Of a stretch of 64,000 nucleotides of DNA, positions 32,721 to 43,974 are shown one piece after another. The stretch is taken from positions 16,954,001 to 17,018,000 of the forward strand of contig OX940869.1 in the NCBI GenBank assembly GCA_954871525.1, read 5' to 3'. Source of the DNA: Parietaria judaica. Its lineage: Eukaryota; Streptophyta; Magnoliopsida; Rosales; Urticaceae. Made by a program: the position numbers and the translations under genes. Positions within the stretch are counted from its first letter, which is position 1, and each line of letters begins with the position of its first letter. The notes beneath the pieces are model-generated. The model made no database searches, was not told where the DNA came from, and was given only the letters and a program-made list of their open reading frames with translations.

Positions 32721-34832
32721 TAAAGGCAAAATTCATTATCTAGTAATGAAATTAGGTGAAAATCGATACTTGATCGTGAATGTTTCAAAATTCGAAAACT
32801 AGAGATGTTCACTATTTTTTTTTTCATTTTTGCCCCTGAGATCACTTTTGTATCTTTCGTTCCCAGAACTTCGGCCAAACCTACCGAGGTCTGGCATTAT
32901 CTCTGAGGTCGGTAATTTATACCTGAATTCGGTGTATATGTCCGAACTAAGGATGACAATATCTGTTGTTGAATGTCCGAACTAGGGGACGACTTTGCGA
33001 TTATCGCCGACTTTGAGCGTAATCATCGATCCCCTTATATATGTACGACCTCGACCATTATAGTCGAAGTCGGTGATATCACACACTCTATACATGCTTT
33101 ATCCGAATTCAGAGATATTTGTATCCCCGAATTTGAAGATCTAAACATCCCAAAATTTCTGAACTCAGATTACTTTTACATCCGAATGTAACGCTATGTC
33201 CGACCTCAGATATATTCATTACCGAAAAAAGTCTTGTTCATTCAAAAGCATCGACATCGGTTGTGCAATTACATAGCAATTACATATAAACTGTAAATAT
33301 TGAAAGAAATATGCATGAAACATGAAAACATTGTTACATAAGTAAAATGATATGCATGAGAAAACATCAAAACACAGAGACGACGCTCTTGATGTAATTC
33401 ATGGGCACGATTTACCGAAATATCGTATCACTCCATCCATCCACAAGTGGAAAATCGCCGGCTGTCTTGCCACCCTTAGAAACTCTGTCCGATCCTCGTC
33501 GATGCGAAGCACCTCGTCGCGCAAGTCGAAGGAAACACATTTACGTCTCTTTGGCTCATAGGGGATCATGAAGGAGCAAGCAAGAACCTCGTCCACCGCG
33601 CCCGAGCTTTACTAGACAAGCCTCGGTACCAGATCCGTCGGGGTGTTGATGCTGGGGAAAAGTAAGAAATTTGTCCCGTGCTTATTATTTCCCCGGTTTG
33701 ACTTTAAAGCCCGTCCTGACAGATCGATATCGTGCGCACCTGCGAGACTCCGCACACAAAATCATAGACTGAAATTGTGTGAGGAGACATAGCTAACCTA
33801 TTATGTCGAGCGACGAAATGCGACAAAGGGGTCTATGAGGAGAAATCATAGACCCACAACTTATATGCCCGTCCAAGAATGTCAGCGGATCTGGAATAAA
33901 GAAAAACAGTAAGACGTTAGTGGTGCAAAGAGATGCAGTTGGTTCCAAACAAAATTTCATGACACACAAGTTAGAGATAAAATCTCCGAATTTGAATTGA
34001 ACAACTTTCGATGTCGATGATGTAATATCCAATGTCGGGATAGCAATTCTTAATTCGGAGTTGTTGCACTCGAATTCGGAGAAAGCTCTCTCAGGCGTCG
34101 AGGTTAGCACCACCGAATTCAGGGTTAGCATCACCGAGGTCGAGTCGGGTACTTACCATCCCCGAGTTCAGGGATTATTATCTCCAAACTTGGTGTATAA
34201 AATCACCAAGCTCGACCTCAGATATTCTTAAGGTCGCCGACCTCAGATAAAAAATAAAACACCGACATCGGCGAGCCAGTCACCGAATGCGGTGTTACAA
34301 ACCCAACTTTGGGAGTAGCATCACCGATTTCGATGTTGACCATTCCAACCATAGTGGTGCTAACCGTCTGCAAACTATACAATGCGGTGGTTCTACGCTT
34401 AGATCTATGGTTTTCATCCTTTAAAAGCATGTAATGACCAAAAAATAAGAAGTTAGGGTTTCGAATGCTTATAGTGGCGACGGAGGAAGGGCATTTTCGT
34501 GGCTTTTTGCGACGGCGACAGCGACGAGTTGACGAACGCGAGCGTCTGGCCCGTCCCACCGTTGAAGAGATTCTCGGATCCAAACAAGAAAATATTTTTT
34601 TTTGGGGGGGGGGGGGGGGTGGTCCAACACCCGACGAGAGAATGTCGGCGAATATAGAAAGGATAAACGGAAAGTATGGTACTAAAAGTAGGATTTTTTT
34701 TCTTATATACTCGATCTCAAGGGCAAAAAGGGAAGAAAATAGTGAACATCACTAGCTTTGGAATTTTGGAACATTCATGATCAAGTATCGATTTTCACCT
34801 AATTTCATGACTAGATAATGATTTGTCCCTTA
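32721..34832. mobile_element. Non-autonomous inverted-repeat element, 2.1 kb
   Basis: Arms of about 125 bp (32721-32845 and about 34715-34832) are inverted copies sharing CATTATCTAGT, ATGAAATTAGGTGAAAATCG and GATGTTCACTATTTT. The interior (32870-34350) is filled with degenerate units of the type 'ccgaattcggtgttagcat'. No transposase and no clear target duplication. A run of 17 G lies near 34603-34619. Confidence 0.7.
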
Positions 34833-34970
34833 TGAATTCAACCTTTTAAATAGGGTATACTATAACAGATTATCTCAATAAATGTACCAGTAGTCGTAGA
34901 CAGTAATCTTTCAAATGACTACGATAAGGTTCGATTCTTTTTATTTAACTGAAGAAAGTACCAATAGTAC

Positions 34971-35521
34971 TAGGGGTGCAAATAATACCCAGAACCCGGG
35001 TAATTATCCGAAACCGAATCCGTATCCAGATTTAAAAACCGGAACCGAAACCGTATCCGAATTCCGGTTTCGGGTACCCGTATCCGGATTCAAAACCGGT
35101 TCCGGGTACCGGGTAGTAAAATTAAAAAAACCGGGTACCCGGTACCCGGTCTATTACCCTGTTTTAGTTTTTTTTATTTTTTTATTTTTATGTTAATTTA
35201 TTTTTAGGGTTAGTCTTTAGGGCTCGACTTTATTTTCACTCCTGCCTCCCTCGCATCTCGCCGACTTCATTTCCTTCCCCGACTTCAGGTTCTCGCCGAC
35301 GCTGCCTCTCTCCGACGCCGGGTAAAATCCGGGTACCCGGATCCGGCTCCCAAAACTGGGTACCCGGTACCGGTACCGGGTATCAAAATACAGATACCCG
35401 GATTTCCGGGTACCCGGATTTCCGATACCAGTTCCGGGTATCAATTTTCGGGTACCCGGATTCCTGTTCCGGGTACCGGGTACCTCGAAAAAACCGGGTA
35501 CCCTACCCGGTTGCACCCCTA
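34971..35521. mobile_element. hAT-type MITE (551 bp) with AATAGTAC duplication
   Basis: It starts TAGGGGTGCAA and ends TTGCACCCCTA, and is flanked by the 8-bp duplication AATAGTAC (34963-34970, 35522-35529). 8-bp duplications with this kind of end are typical of hAT elements. The interior is packed with variants of CCGGGTACCCGG, a self-complementary word. A central part (about 35160-35300) is unrelated AT/CT sequence. It does not encode protein. Confidence 0.88.
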
Positions 35522-35529
35522 AATAGTAC

Positions 35530-36855
35530 TCTAAAGTTGTACTTTAAATGCCACGTGGCAACACATTGACTGTCACAAGGCATGCCATGTCATTCGATTG
35601 CCATGTGGCATGTCACTTTGCATTTTATTTGTTTTTAATTTTTATAAAAAAAAATTAAAAGTTTTTTTGAATAAAAATTTAAAATTATTTTTTAATGATT
35701 TTTTAAACCCAAAAATGGTACTTTTTTTATTCTTTGAAATTCAAATATATTCAGACTGATATCCGATATCTAAAAACACCCAGTATCCAAAAATATGAAA
35801 GTTATATAATTTATCTCTGAGTTCGGAGTTATTAACTTCGAAGTCAGCCTTAATAACTCCGAAGTCTGTGTTAGAAACTCTGAATTCGGTGTTAGGAACC
35901 TTTAATTCGGTGTTAGCAATCTTCTATGTCAAAATTTTACTTCGGAGCTGCTAACATCGACCTTGAGCCTGCTAACACCGACCTTTCGGGGCTAAAGATC
36001 GACCTCATAGATAGCAATGCCGACTTCGAAGATACTAAATACATAGTAGATTTGCACATCTTTCGGATTTTTGGCATAAATCACTCATTTTGTGTCCAAA
36101 TATTAAAAATGACCTACCGTAAGAAAGATAAAAAATACATCGACAACTTTAAGTTTCATCATAAAATTTCTTTATGTATGTTAACATTTTCCCGAAACAA
36201 ATATTTTGCATTACATAATGTCCAGTTTTACGTTTCGGTTGGAATTTTGTATTTTTATTGAACTTTTTTTATAACACGTAAAACACCAAAACTGAGTGAG
36301 CTATGCCAAAAATACGAAAGATGTGAAATTTATCTCTGAGTTCGATTGTTAACTTCGACCAAGATTTGCACAATATTGTATTTTTTTTCCACAACTTACT
36401 CATATTTTGTCCAAATTTTACGATTAAAAAATTATTTTGAAGCCACAAGATGGATATACAACTTTGTATTTTAAGTTTTAGCAAAAGAAAACCTTTCGAA
36501 AGACGGTCTAAAAATTGTGTTCGTCTTCATATTTTCCGGCAATTTTTCCGTCCTCCTGCACAAACTAGCTTTCACGACATTGCTCTCATCTCAATCTATC
36601 CAACGGCATATTATCATCATCATTTGGAAATTTGAGGGGAAAAAATGAACAGAAGAAATGGAGAGGATATTTAGAGAGGAAAAAATGAGAGGGAAAATGA
36701 AATGAAATGAAAGGAAGAGGAAGAACCTAGAATAAGGGAGTATATGAAAGAGAGAGAAAAAAAATGTGTATTTTTTAGAATATTTGAACATTCATGATTA
36801 TGTGCGGATTTTCTCCGAAATTTGTAACTATATAATGAATTTTCCATATACATAT
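35530..36855. repeat. Relic of the inverted-repeat family seen at 32.7-34.8 kb
   Basis: 35810-36050 repeats the 'gaattcggtgttag' units. 36790-36850 resembles the right arm of the 2.1-kb element (GAACATTCATGATTATG through AATGAATTTTCC). 36060-36260 resembles the interior of 43389-43974. No left arm could be defined. Confidence 0.45.
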
Positions 36856-37770
36856 CCAAGCATGATTTAAGAGATGAAGAGGTTTAGTTGGGTCTTCGGA
36901 TTAACCGTTGGTGGTCGTTGGTAGCCTTGGAATTGGTGACCAGACCAGACCAGACCTTAATATCTTTTAGTTTTAGTTTTTTTATTTTTTGTTTAGCTGA
37001 ACAAGAGTAATGATGTAGTTATTATTGTAAACTTGACATTTATTATAATCAGTGAGGTTGCTCCAAGTAATATTATAATGAGCTACTCAAAATTTAATCA
37101 ACTGAAATAGCATGGAATCAAATTAAAAAAAATAACGATAAAAGTAAAATATATATGTATTTTTATTGTTACTGTTACAGACGACTGTCAAATGTCACGT
37201 GGTGTCATATTGACTAAAATATATGACAGTTTAATTTTATCCAACATCTATTGTACCACATAATATTTGACTAACATCTATTGAAAAATATTACAAAAAC
37301 ATGTGCCGCCTTAATATTATCTAATTTATTATCGTTGTTTTTCACTTTGAATTCATACCGTTTTAAGTAATCAAAGTTTAAATACTTAGCTCGCCAATAC
37401 CTCTATGTGAATTATTAGTGAAGCAAAAAATAACGAGGACGATTTGCACATGGGAACCACCCCATTGGACCTAATGGAACAGTGACCCCAAATTGCAGTG
37501 TTTCCACATGCCCATCACCAATACCACCTTAAATTAGAATATATCAAAATCCAAACAAGACTCTCTCTTGGTCACCATGTGAATATATATATATATACAT
37601 ATACACACACACACATGTGTAGAGATAATTTGGTTGTATTCTAACTGCAAGATTGAAACTTGGAATGCCTTTAGATAGCAGTTTCAAACATTGGACTGTA
37701 ACTCCTAGAAGACCACCATAAAAACTGTGTATTGACTTTTTGGTCTGTTTATGATTTAATATAAGATATG
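36856..37770. other. AT-rich intergenic stretch
   Basis: Nothing recognised apart from a short AT/AC microsatellite near 37584-37616. Confidence 0.5.
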
Positions 37771-37789
37771 GTAAAGCTTAGAGCTGTTT

Positions 37790-37900
37790 CTCGCGACGTC
37801 GCGACTCGTCGCGACGAGAATCGCCAAAGTCGCGAGATGCAGCGTCGCGACGAGTCGCGATTGGCGGCGTCGCGAGAAATCGCGACCAGCGCGAGATGTT
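37790..37900. repeat. Left subterminal GTCGCGAC repeats of the hAT element
   Basis: About ten copies of TCGCGA in both orientations within 110 bp; the other end (40725-40860) has the same word. Subterminal repeats of this kind bind the transposase in hAT elements. Confidence 0.8.
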
Positions 37901-38396
37901 TGGATTTCTTCGATTTTTCTACTTTGTGGCATATGTAACTAGTTTTTTCCAGTGTTAAACTTAGTTAGTTTTTACCCGAATTTTATTATCAAACTTTATC
38001 AATAATTTCAAAACTATATATACATATTTTTATTATTTATAATAATTATTTGTAATTAATTTATTTCAAAATTAATATTTAAATATGTTATAATTATTAT
38101 TTTGTAACATATTAATAAGTTTGATTTATATGTTCGTTTTTAATTTGTAACATATGTTAATAAATATTAATTTGTAACATATTAATAATTTGAACAAATT
38201 TAATCAACAAATATATAATTAAATACGATAAGACGAGATATTAAAAAAAAGAAGTTGTATTATTCATTGTGAATATTACAATAAGGTGGAAGAGAGCTGT
38301 AAATATTCAGTGTAAATATTACAAGATGCCTCACTAAAACCTCTCTTGTAAAACCCTCCTTAGGGACATAAAACCAAGAGAGGAAAGAGCACATCA

Positions 38397-39578
38397 TTAC
38401 TCGGGGAACATTGCGTTGAATCTTTCCGTCATTATCTCCAGATCGCTTGGCTCGGAGCGTTCGGCAATCACGGGGGGGTTGAACAACAAATCATTCAACA
38501 CCACAATCTGCTCGACGTGTGTGTTGGTGGTTGACGCCCGCCGGTCGTTGATGAGATATTGAGCCGTGCTAAAAACGCTCTCCGAAGCAACGCTGGAAAT
38601 GGGGATGGACAGTATATCCCTCGCCATTCTTGCCAATAGCGGAAATCTGTCCCGTTGAATCTTCCACCACCTTATCACATCGAACTCGTCAGAGTCTTCG
38701 TCGAATAGCAGGCCGTAGTAGCGCTTCAATTCTGTCGGTTGGCCGTCCGTGTCGCCCGCCAACGGCGTAGTGGATTCCCCGCGACTAACCCGTTGCTTGA
38801 GTCTCCGGCTGAAGTCGTATCCCGTCTTGGTTGGGCTTGCCATCACTGCCCTTTGCTCCTCCTGTGAGTTGAATTGAGGGAACCGTTTGTTGTATTCACT
38901 GTACAATTCATAAAAAGCTTCGTTAACAACATTAACATAATTACGATAATCCACCCCTATGTTTTCTCCGATCGCTATCATCATTGGCCCATATGCATCC
39001 GAAACATGAGGGTCTAGAATAGCACCGAAGCAAAACGAAAACGGGGGTGGATCCCAATACGACTTGAATTTTGCAACCATAGACTCAATAAGCGGCGAAA
39101 TAATAGGGTCGTTTTCGAATTCTTTGAAAGCACACGAAATTTGATAAAGACCCGAAAGACCATGATTCAAAGAAGGTTTATTTTGGTTAGAAAAATTTAA
39201 AGTAACAGCATAAAAAGGTTTGAGGAAAGCGAGGAATTTCTTCGCGGTAGTCCATTCCGCCTCCGTGATCCGCGCCTCCGGAGGGAGTTCCTGTCCGAGG
39301 AAATGGTCCAATGGAAGCCTCTGTCTACACACAACTGAAATCATTAAATACGTAGAGTTCCATCGCGTATTATTATCTAAACCAAACTTATTAGCTTTAT
39401 GATTGTGGTCTTTACAAAATCGTCTCCACCTATTGGTGGTTTGAGGATGCCGGATCCAATCAACAATGCCGCGTAATTTTTCAACATGGTGTGCAATATG
39501 TCCCTCGCCCGTTCGTGCAATTAAATTAATTATGTGACAAGCACACCGTTGATGTAAAATATTTCGAAATTCGTGCAA
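38397..39578 (-). pseudogene. hAT transposase, C-terminal part
   Basis: 393 codons open. The frame begins with the conserved CACHIINLIARTGEGHI segment, continues through WNSTYLM, and ends with the hAT dimerisation domain (FDVIRWWKIQRDRFPLLARM, SIPISSVASESVFS, and RR...THVEQIVVLND), at about 38710-38480. The catalytic core's N-terminal part and the BED zinc finger that should precede it are absent. The Met used by the frame is internal to the family alignment, so this is a fragment, not a short protein. Confidence 0.9.
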
Positions 39579-39880
39579 TTAAATGATTATTAAATCTCAA
39601 GAAATTCGTTTCTGATGTGGAAGATCAGTCGGAACCGCAACCACAGAGCATACTAAGACTTTCAAGAGACGTAGCAAATTAATTAATTAAAATAAAATAA
39701 TTAAATTAAATTGGAAGGTTTTTAACTTATTAAGTAACCATATAAAGGTTAATTAAATTAATAAGATTAAATGATTATTAAATCTCAAAAAATTCGTTTC
39801 TGATGTGGAAGATCAGTCGGAACCGCAACCACAGAGCATACTAAGACTTTCAAGAGACGTGGCAAATTAATTATTTATTC
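39575..39880. repeat. Tandem duplication inside the hAT element
   Basis: A block of about 110 bp (39581-39690, starting AAATGATTATTAAATCTCA) recurs at 39769-39875, offset 188 bp, with few changes. It lies exactly where the transposase middle is missing. Confidence 0.8.
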
Positions 39881-39935
39881 TAAAATAATTATAATAATAA
39901 TAAAAATAATATTAAAATAATAATAATTAAAATAA

Positions 39936-40361
39936 TTACCCCGTTTCCGGTCGCGGACGTCGAGCACGTCGAGGACGTTGGACGGAGCCTTCGCCGGTTT
40001 CGTTGATCGAGAGTGGAGAACCATCGTGGTACGAGCCAACAACAGAGGAACGGTGTGGGCCCTCCTCTTCGGCAAGATTGCGTCTTTGAGGCGGTTCCTC
40101 CGGCGGTTGAGATGGGCCCTCCATACGGTCGTCGGCGGGTCCTCCTTGAAACAAAAGTTCAAAAAATGGATCTCGGGCGTAGGTTGGATTTGATGCCGGA
40201 ACGTGCGTCGGATAATTTGGATTTGGTGGGGAGGGAAGTGTTTCTACAACGGGAATGTAGCCCTTGGGCGTAGGTTGCGATTGCTCCCCGGCATTAAAAT
40301 CAGGAAACAAATCCCTAGCCGCCCTACGACCCCCGGAACTACCACCGCTTCTTCGAGACAT
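39936..40361 (-). pseudogene. hAT transposase, N-terminal leader
   Basis: 141 codons from ATG 40361, with a low-complexity Pro/Gly/Arg-rich start (MSRRSGGSSGGRRAARDLFP). The last codons run into GGTAATTA, which looks like a splice donor, so this is probably exon 1 of the transposase. The downstream exon with the BED finger is missing. Confidence 0.7.
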
Positions 40362-40879
40362 AATGGGAAATTTGAGAACTTGAGAGCTTTAGAGGGAAAA
40401 AACTTAGAGAGTTGAGAGAATTTGAGAGAGAGTTGGAAGATTGTTGGTGAGGAAATGAGGGTGGGAGAGGTGGTATTTATAGGATTTGAGAAGAGAGTTG
40501 GGTGGGTGAATAATTATTGAGGTGGGTGAAGTGGGTGAATAAAGTTGGGTGAAAAATATTGAAATTTGAAATTTTTGGGTTGGAATTCGAGTAAAGTGGG
40601 TAAAAATTATGGTTGAGTAATTAATTTCGGGTAAAAACATAGTATTAATGCCACAAAGAAACACATTTTCTCCCCCTCCCACGGATTGCTGACGTGGCTC
40701 AGCGAGAGCAGTCGATCGCCCATCACGCGGATCGACCAGACGCATCGCGACGACGCGCAGGAATCGCGACTCGTCGCGACTCCACGCCTCGCGTCGCGAT
40801 GCGTCGCGACTCCACCCAAACCATCGCGACTCGTCGCGATTCTGGGATTGGAGTCGCGAGTTGCAGCTCTAGTAAAGCT

Positions 40880-43388
40880 AGAGACTTGAATAAATATTTA
40901 ATAAATCAATAAAGAAAGAAAGAAAGAGCGCACGTATGTCAATCACCATGTTCCCAACACAGGTTTTTTTGGAGGCATGTGTGAGAATGAGATAAACTCT
41001 ATTGACTCTGCAAATAATTGATTTTCTTTTTTGCATCGGGTATAATATTATTAAAGGAGTAGTTTATTAATGTTGCATGAGAATGATGCGTATAATTTGC
41101 TTTCAAATAATCACATCAATCGATATTTTTGGAGTCTTGCATTATTGTTATTTGTAGTTCGAAATCGAATGAAAAATAAAAATAAAAATTATGCTTAGCT
41201 AAGCTAAGCATGATTAAGAGTTTGACCTTTTTGCTTCAATGATTGGAATTTTTTGCCTCATATAACATTTACTATCTAGCTACGTACCAACCTTTAAGAA
41301 ATGACATCTCTATTTGTAATATTAACTTACTAATCCACTACTTATCTTAAGAAATCACTCGTAGACGTATAAATTAAAAAATTATTAACTTTAAATGAGA
41401 TCGGAAGTTAGAAATTAAACGAAGATTAAGAACTTGCCGGTCGACTCTTTTATTAACTTTTTTCACGTAAAAATAACGATGGTATTCTTCGCTCAGTGTC
41501 GGCTTATAGTGCTAATTTGAGTTTATATATACAATAACTCAAGACACTAATTTTTCTTTGTTTCATAATAATGAAAATCATTTTGTAAATGTTTAAGTGT
41601 ATGTTGACAATTTAATTTTTCTAATACTTATAAAAAAAAATCACTAACAAGTATTACTTTTATTTTATATATAAAAAAATAATTGCACATAACAAATTCT
41701 TCTCTTCATTTTTAATCTTACTTAAATTAAATACCTTCTATTAGTCAATGTCAAAGAGGAATAATTTCCCTTAGGTGCTAGTAGTAACTAACCTAACCTA
41801 TTAGCATAGCATTAGCAAAACTTGACTTGAATTGGTTGTGGGTCATTAAGAATCTTTGAAAGATCAAGCTTAAATGAAGACGTGCATTGATTTGTGTGAG
41901 AAAAAGATTGTCTTTTTATCATTAAAGTAGAGATTTATGACATATATATAGAGTAGGGAAGTACATATCTCTTTCTCTCTGTAGCCTCTTCTCATCAATG
42001 CCAAGGTCCACTGCTTCAATGAGGAGCATCAATTCTTCGATCTCTTCTTCTCATGGGCAAAATCGTAGATAACGAGGTAGGGTTTTTTTTTTTTTTTTTT
42101 ATATATACAAATAAAAAAAATATTTCCATGAAATAAAATGCATGCAAAATTTCAAAGTAAGTTGCCCATGTCACGGATAAAAAGCATTGACTATTATTTC
42201 ACTCACCTACCTTATTTTAAAAATTGAAGTTTTAAACTAATCATCTAGCTAATTTTGGTATAATTTGAGTGGTTCATATTTTATATATATTTTTTAAATA
42301 ATTTCTTCGATTAAAGAGGCTGAATGATCAGGACACAATTTTCAAAAGCTAAAGATACAAATTATATTACTCTTAACTGATTCTTACTAAAGATTGTGTT
42401 AAATTGTGTTGAGATTAAACCCAATGATAAAAATAAAAACAAAAAATGATGTAAAAAATAATAGTCTAATTTTATTAGTTGCATTCGCTCGACAAAGAGA
42501 AATCAGCACCAAAAGTACCACAAATATGGATTACTAATTAAAATTACACGTGAATTGCATAAATAAGACCTCTGAGAGGTGTACGATTGGCTTCATTATA
42601 CAGCATAGGATCTTGAAAGCGGCTTGAGAACTTTACACTTAAACGTACATGTATATATATATATATACACATATATGCAAAGACAATTTTTTGGTTTAGA
42701 TGGTGTGACCCACAAGTACGAATTAATTAATGAATATGTACAAAAGATGGTGCAATCAAAGAGGTCGTAGTGAAGCGTGTGTTTTGTGTGGCTCATTAGG
42801 GTTTTGAATACACGGTCATATCTCTAACCACATGCTCATCTTTAATCATCCGTACACTAGGTGTACATATATGACCAAGATATATACAGTTAGGTCTAAA
42901 TCTAATCAGGCATATTGGTATTATTATATATATGCATTGATCATATCATATCATTATTCATATTTGGCCGTTTAATATCTCCGTTTAATATCTCCGATTA
43001 TATATATGAGTCTCGTTTTTCTTTTACCTTTGCCTAAAAGCAGGTGGCTTTGTCTTCGAGTGGCTCGAAAGTTTGATGAGAAAGCGACGTGAATAAAAGT
43101 GTAAAATCCATGGAGATCCTTGGAAAGGGATTTGACATAAAAGATGCATTCGATAATATAATTCATTTAATCTCGTCCCTTTATATTTGCCAAAAATATG
43201 TCGTGCATATCACAACTGTACATAAGTAACCTTATGTCTTATATATATTTAGACGATCTTTCAATTGGTATGACATCTTTTCCATGAAAACACCATCATG
43301 TATAGATGAACATCATTTTTCAAGCAAGAGATGTGGTACTCGTACCTAATTCCTATATACATATACATACATATATAATTATATAAAT
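40880..43388. other. AT-rich intergenic stretch
   Basis: No gene recognised on either strand. Microsatellites: AAAG at about 40910-40925, T-run at about 42090, TA at about 42655. Confidence 0.5.
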
Positions 43389-43974
43389 CTATGGAATATA
43401 TATTAGCTAGTAACACAAATAGGTTGAAATCGAGAGTTGGTGATCATATTCTAAAATTCGAAGAAAAAAAATAGTAATATATCCGATACCTATGCCCAAT
43501 ATGGATGCCCGAAAATTTTGATACCTGTCTGTCTAAGATCTATATGTACATGTTTTGTATTTTCGGCATAACTCACTAATTTTTTTTCAAACTATTTCAA
43601 ACGACATATGGTTGGAAAGCTAAAAGATATATCTACAACTTTGTTGTTTTACGTTTTGGCAACAAAAAATAAATACAAATACAAAATATCAACCGAAACA
43701 TAAAACTGTATGGACAATATTTGTTGCGGGCGAATTTTTATATATTTAAAGACCTTGTAGGATAACATTTCAAACACCATAGTTGTAGATCAATCTTTTA
43801 GCTTTCCACCTGTAGTAAAATATGGACAATCATTGATTGACTTATGCTAAAAATACGAATGATATATATGCACTAGAAAACAATAAACGTTGTCATTTTT
43901 CGAATTTAGGAACATTCGTAACAAAATACAGAGCTTTTCCTCTTTTTGGTACTAGTTAATAAATTTTCCCTATA
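43389..43974. repeat. Short inverted-repeat element related to 32721-34832
   Basis: Left end (TATGGAATATATATTAGCTAG) and right end (CTAGTTAATAAATTTTCCCTATA) are imperfect inverted copies over about 80 bp. The interior shares wording with 36060-36260. No coding sequence and no clear target duplication. Confidence 0.45.

Larger units (their letters stand above)
37779..40871 (-). mobile_element. hAT transposon (3.09 kb) with GTAAAGCT duplication, internally damaged
   Basis: Ends TAGAGCTG... and ...CAGCTCTA, flanked by the 8-bp duplication GTAAAGCT (37771-37778 and 40872-40879). Both ends carry dense repeats of TCGCGAC/GTCGCGA (37790-37900, 40725-40860), likely transposase binding sites. Two transposase fragments lie inside on the minus strand, with the middle of the gene missing. 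Confidence 0.93.

Noticed and set aside
33352..33596. Short frames on both strands near 33.4 kb
   Set aside because: Inside the non-coding inverted-repeat element, overlapping each other, with no recognisable protein.
36591..36859. Phe/Ser-rich minus-strand frames
   Set aside because: Low-complexity AG-rich sequence on the other strand; no domain.
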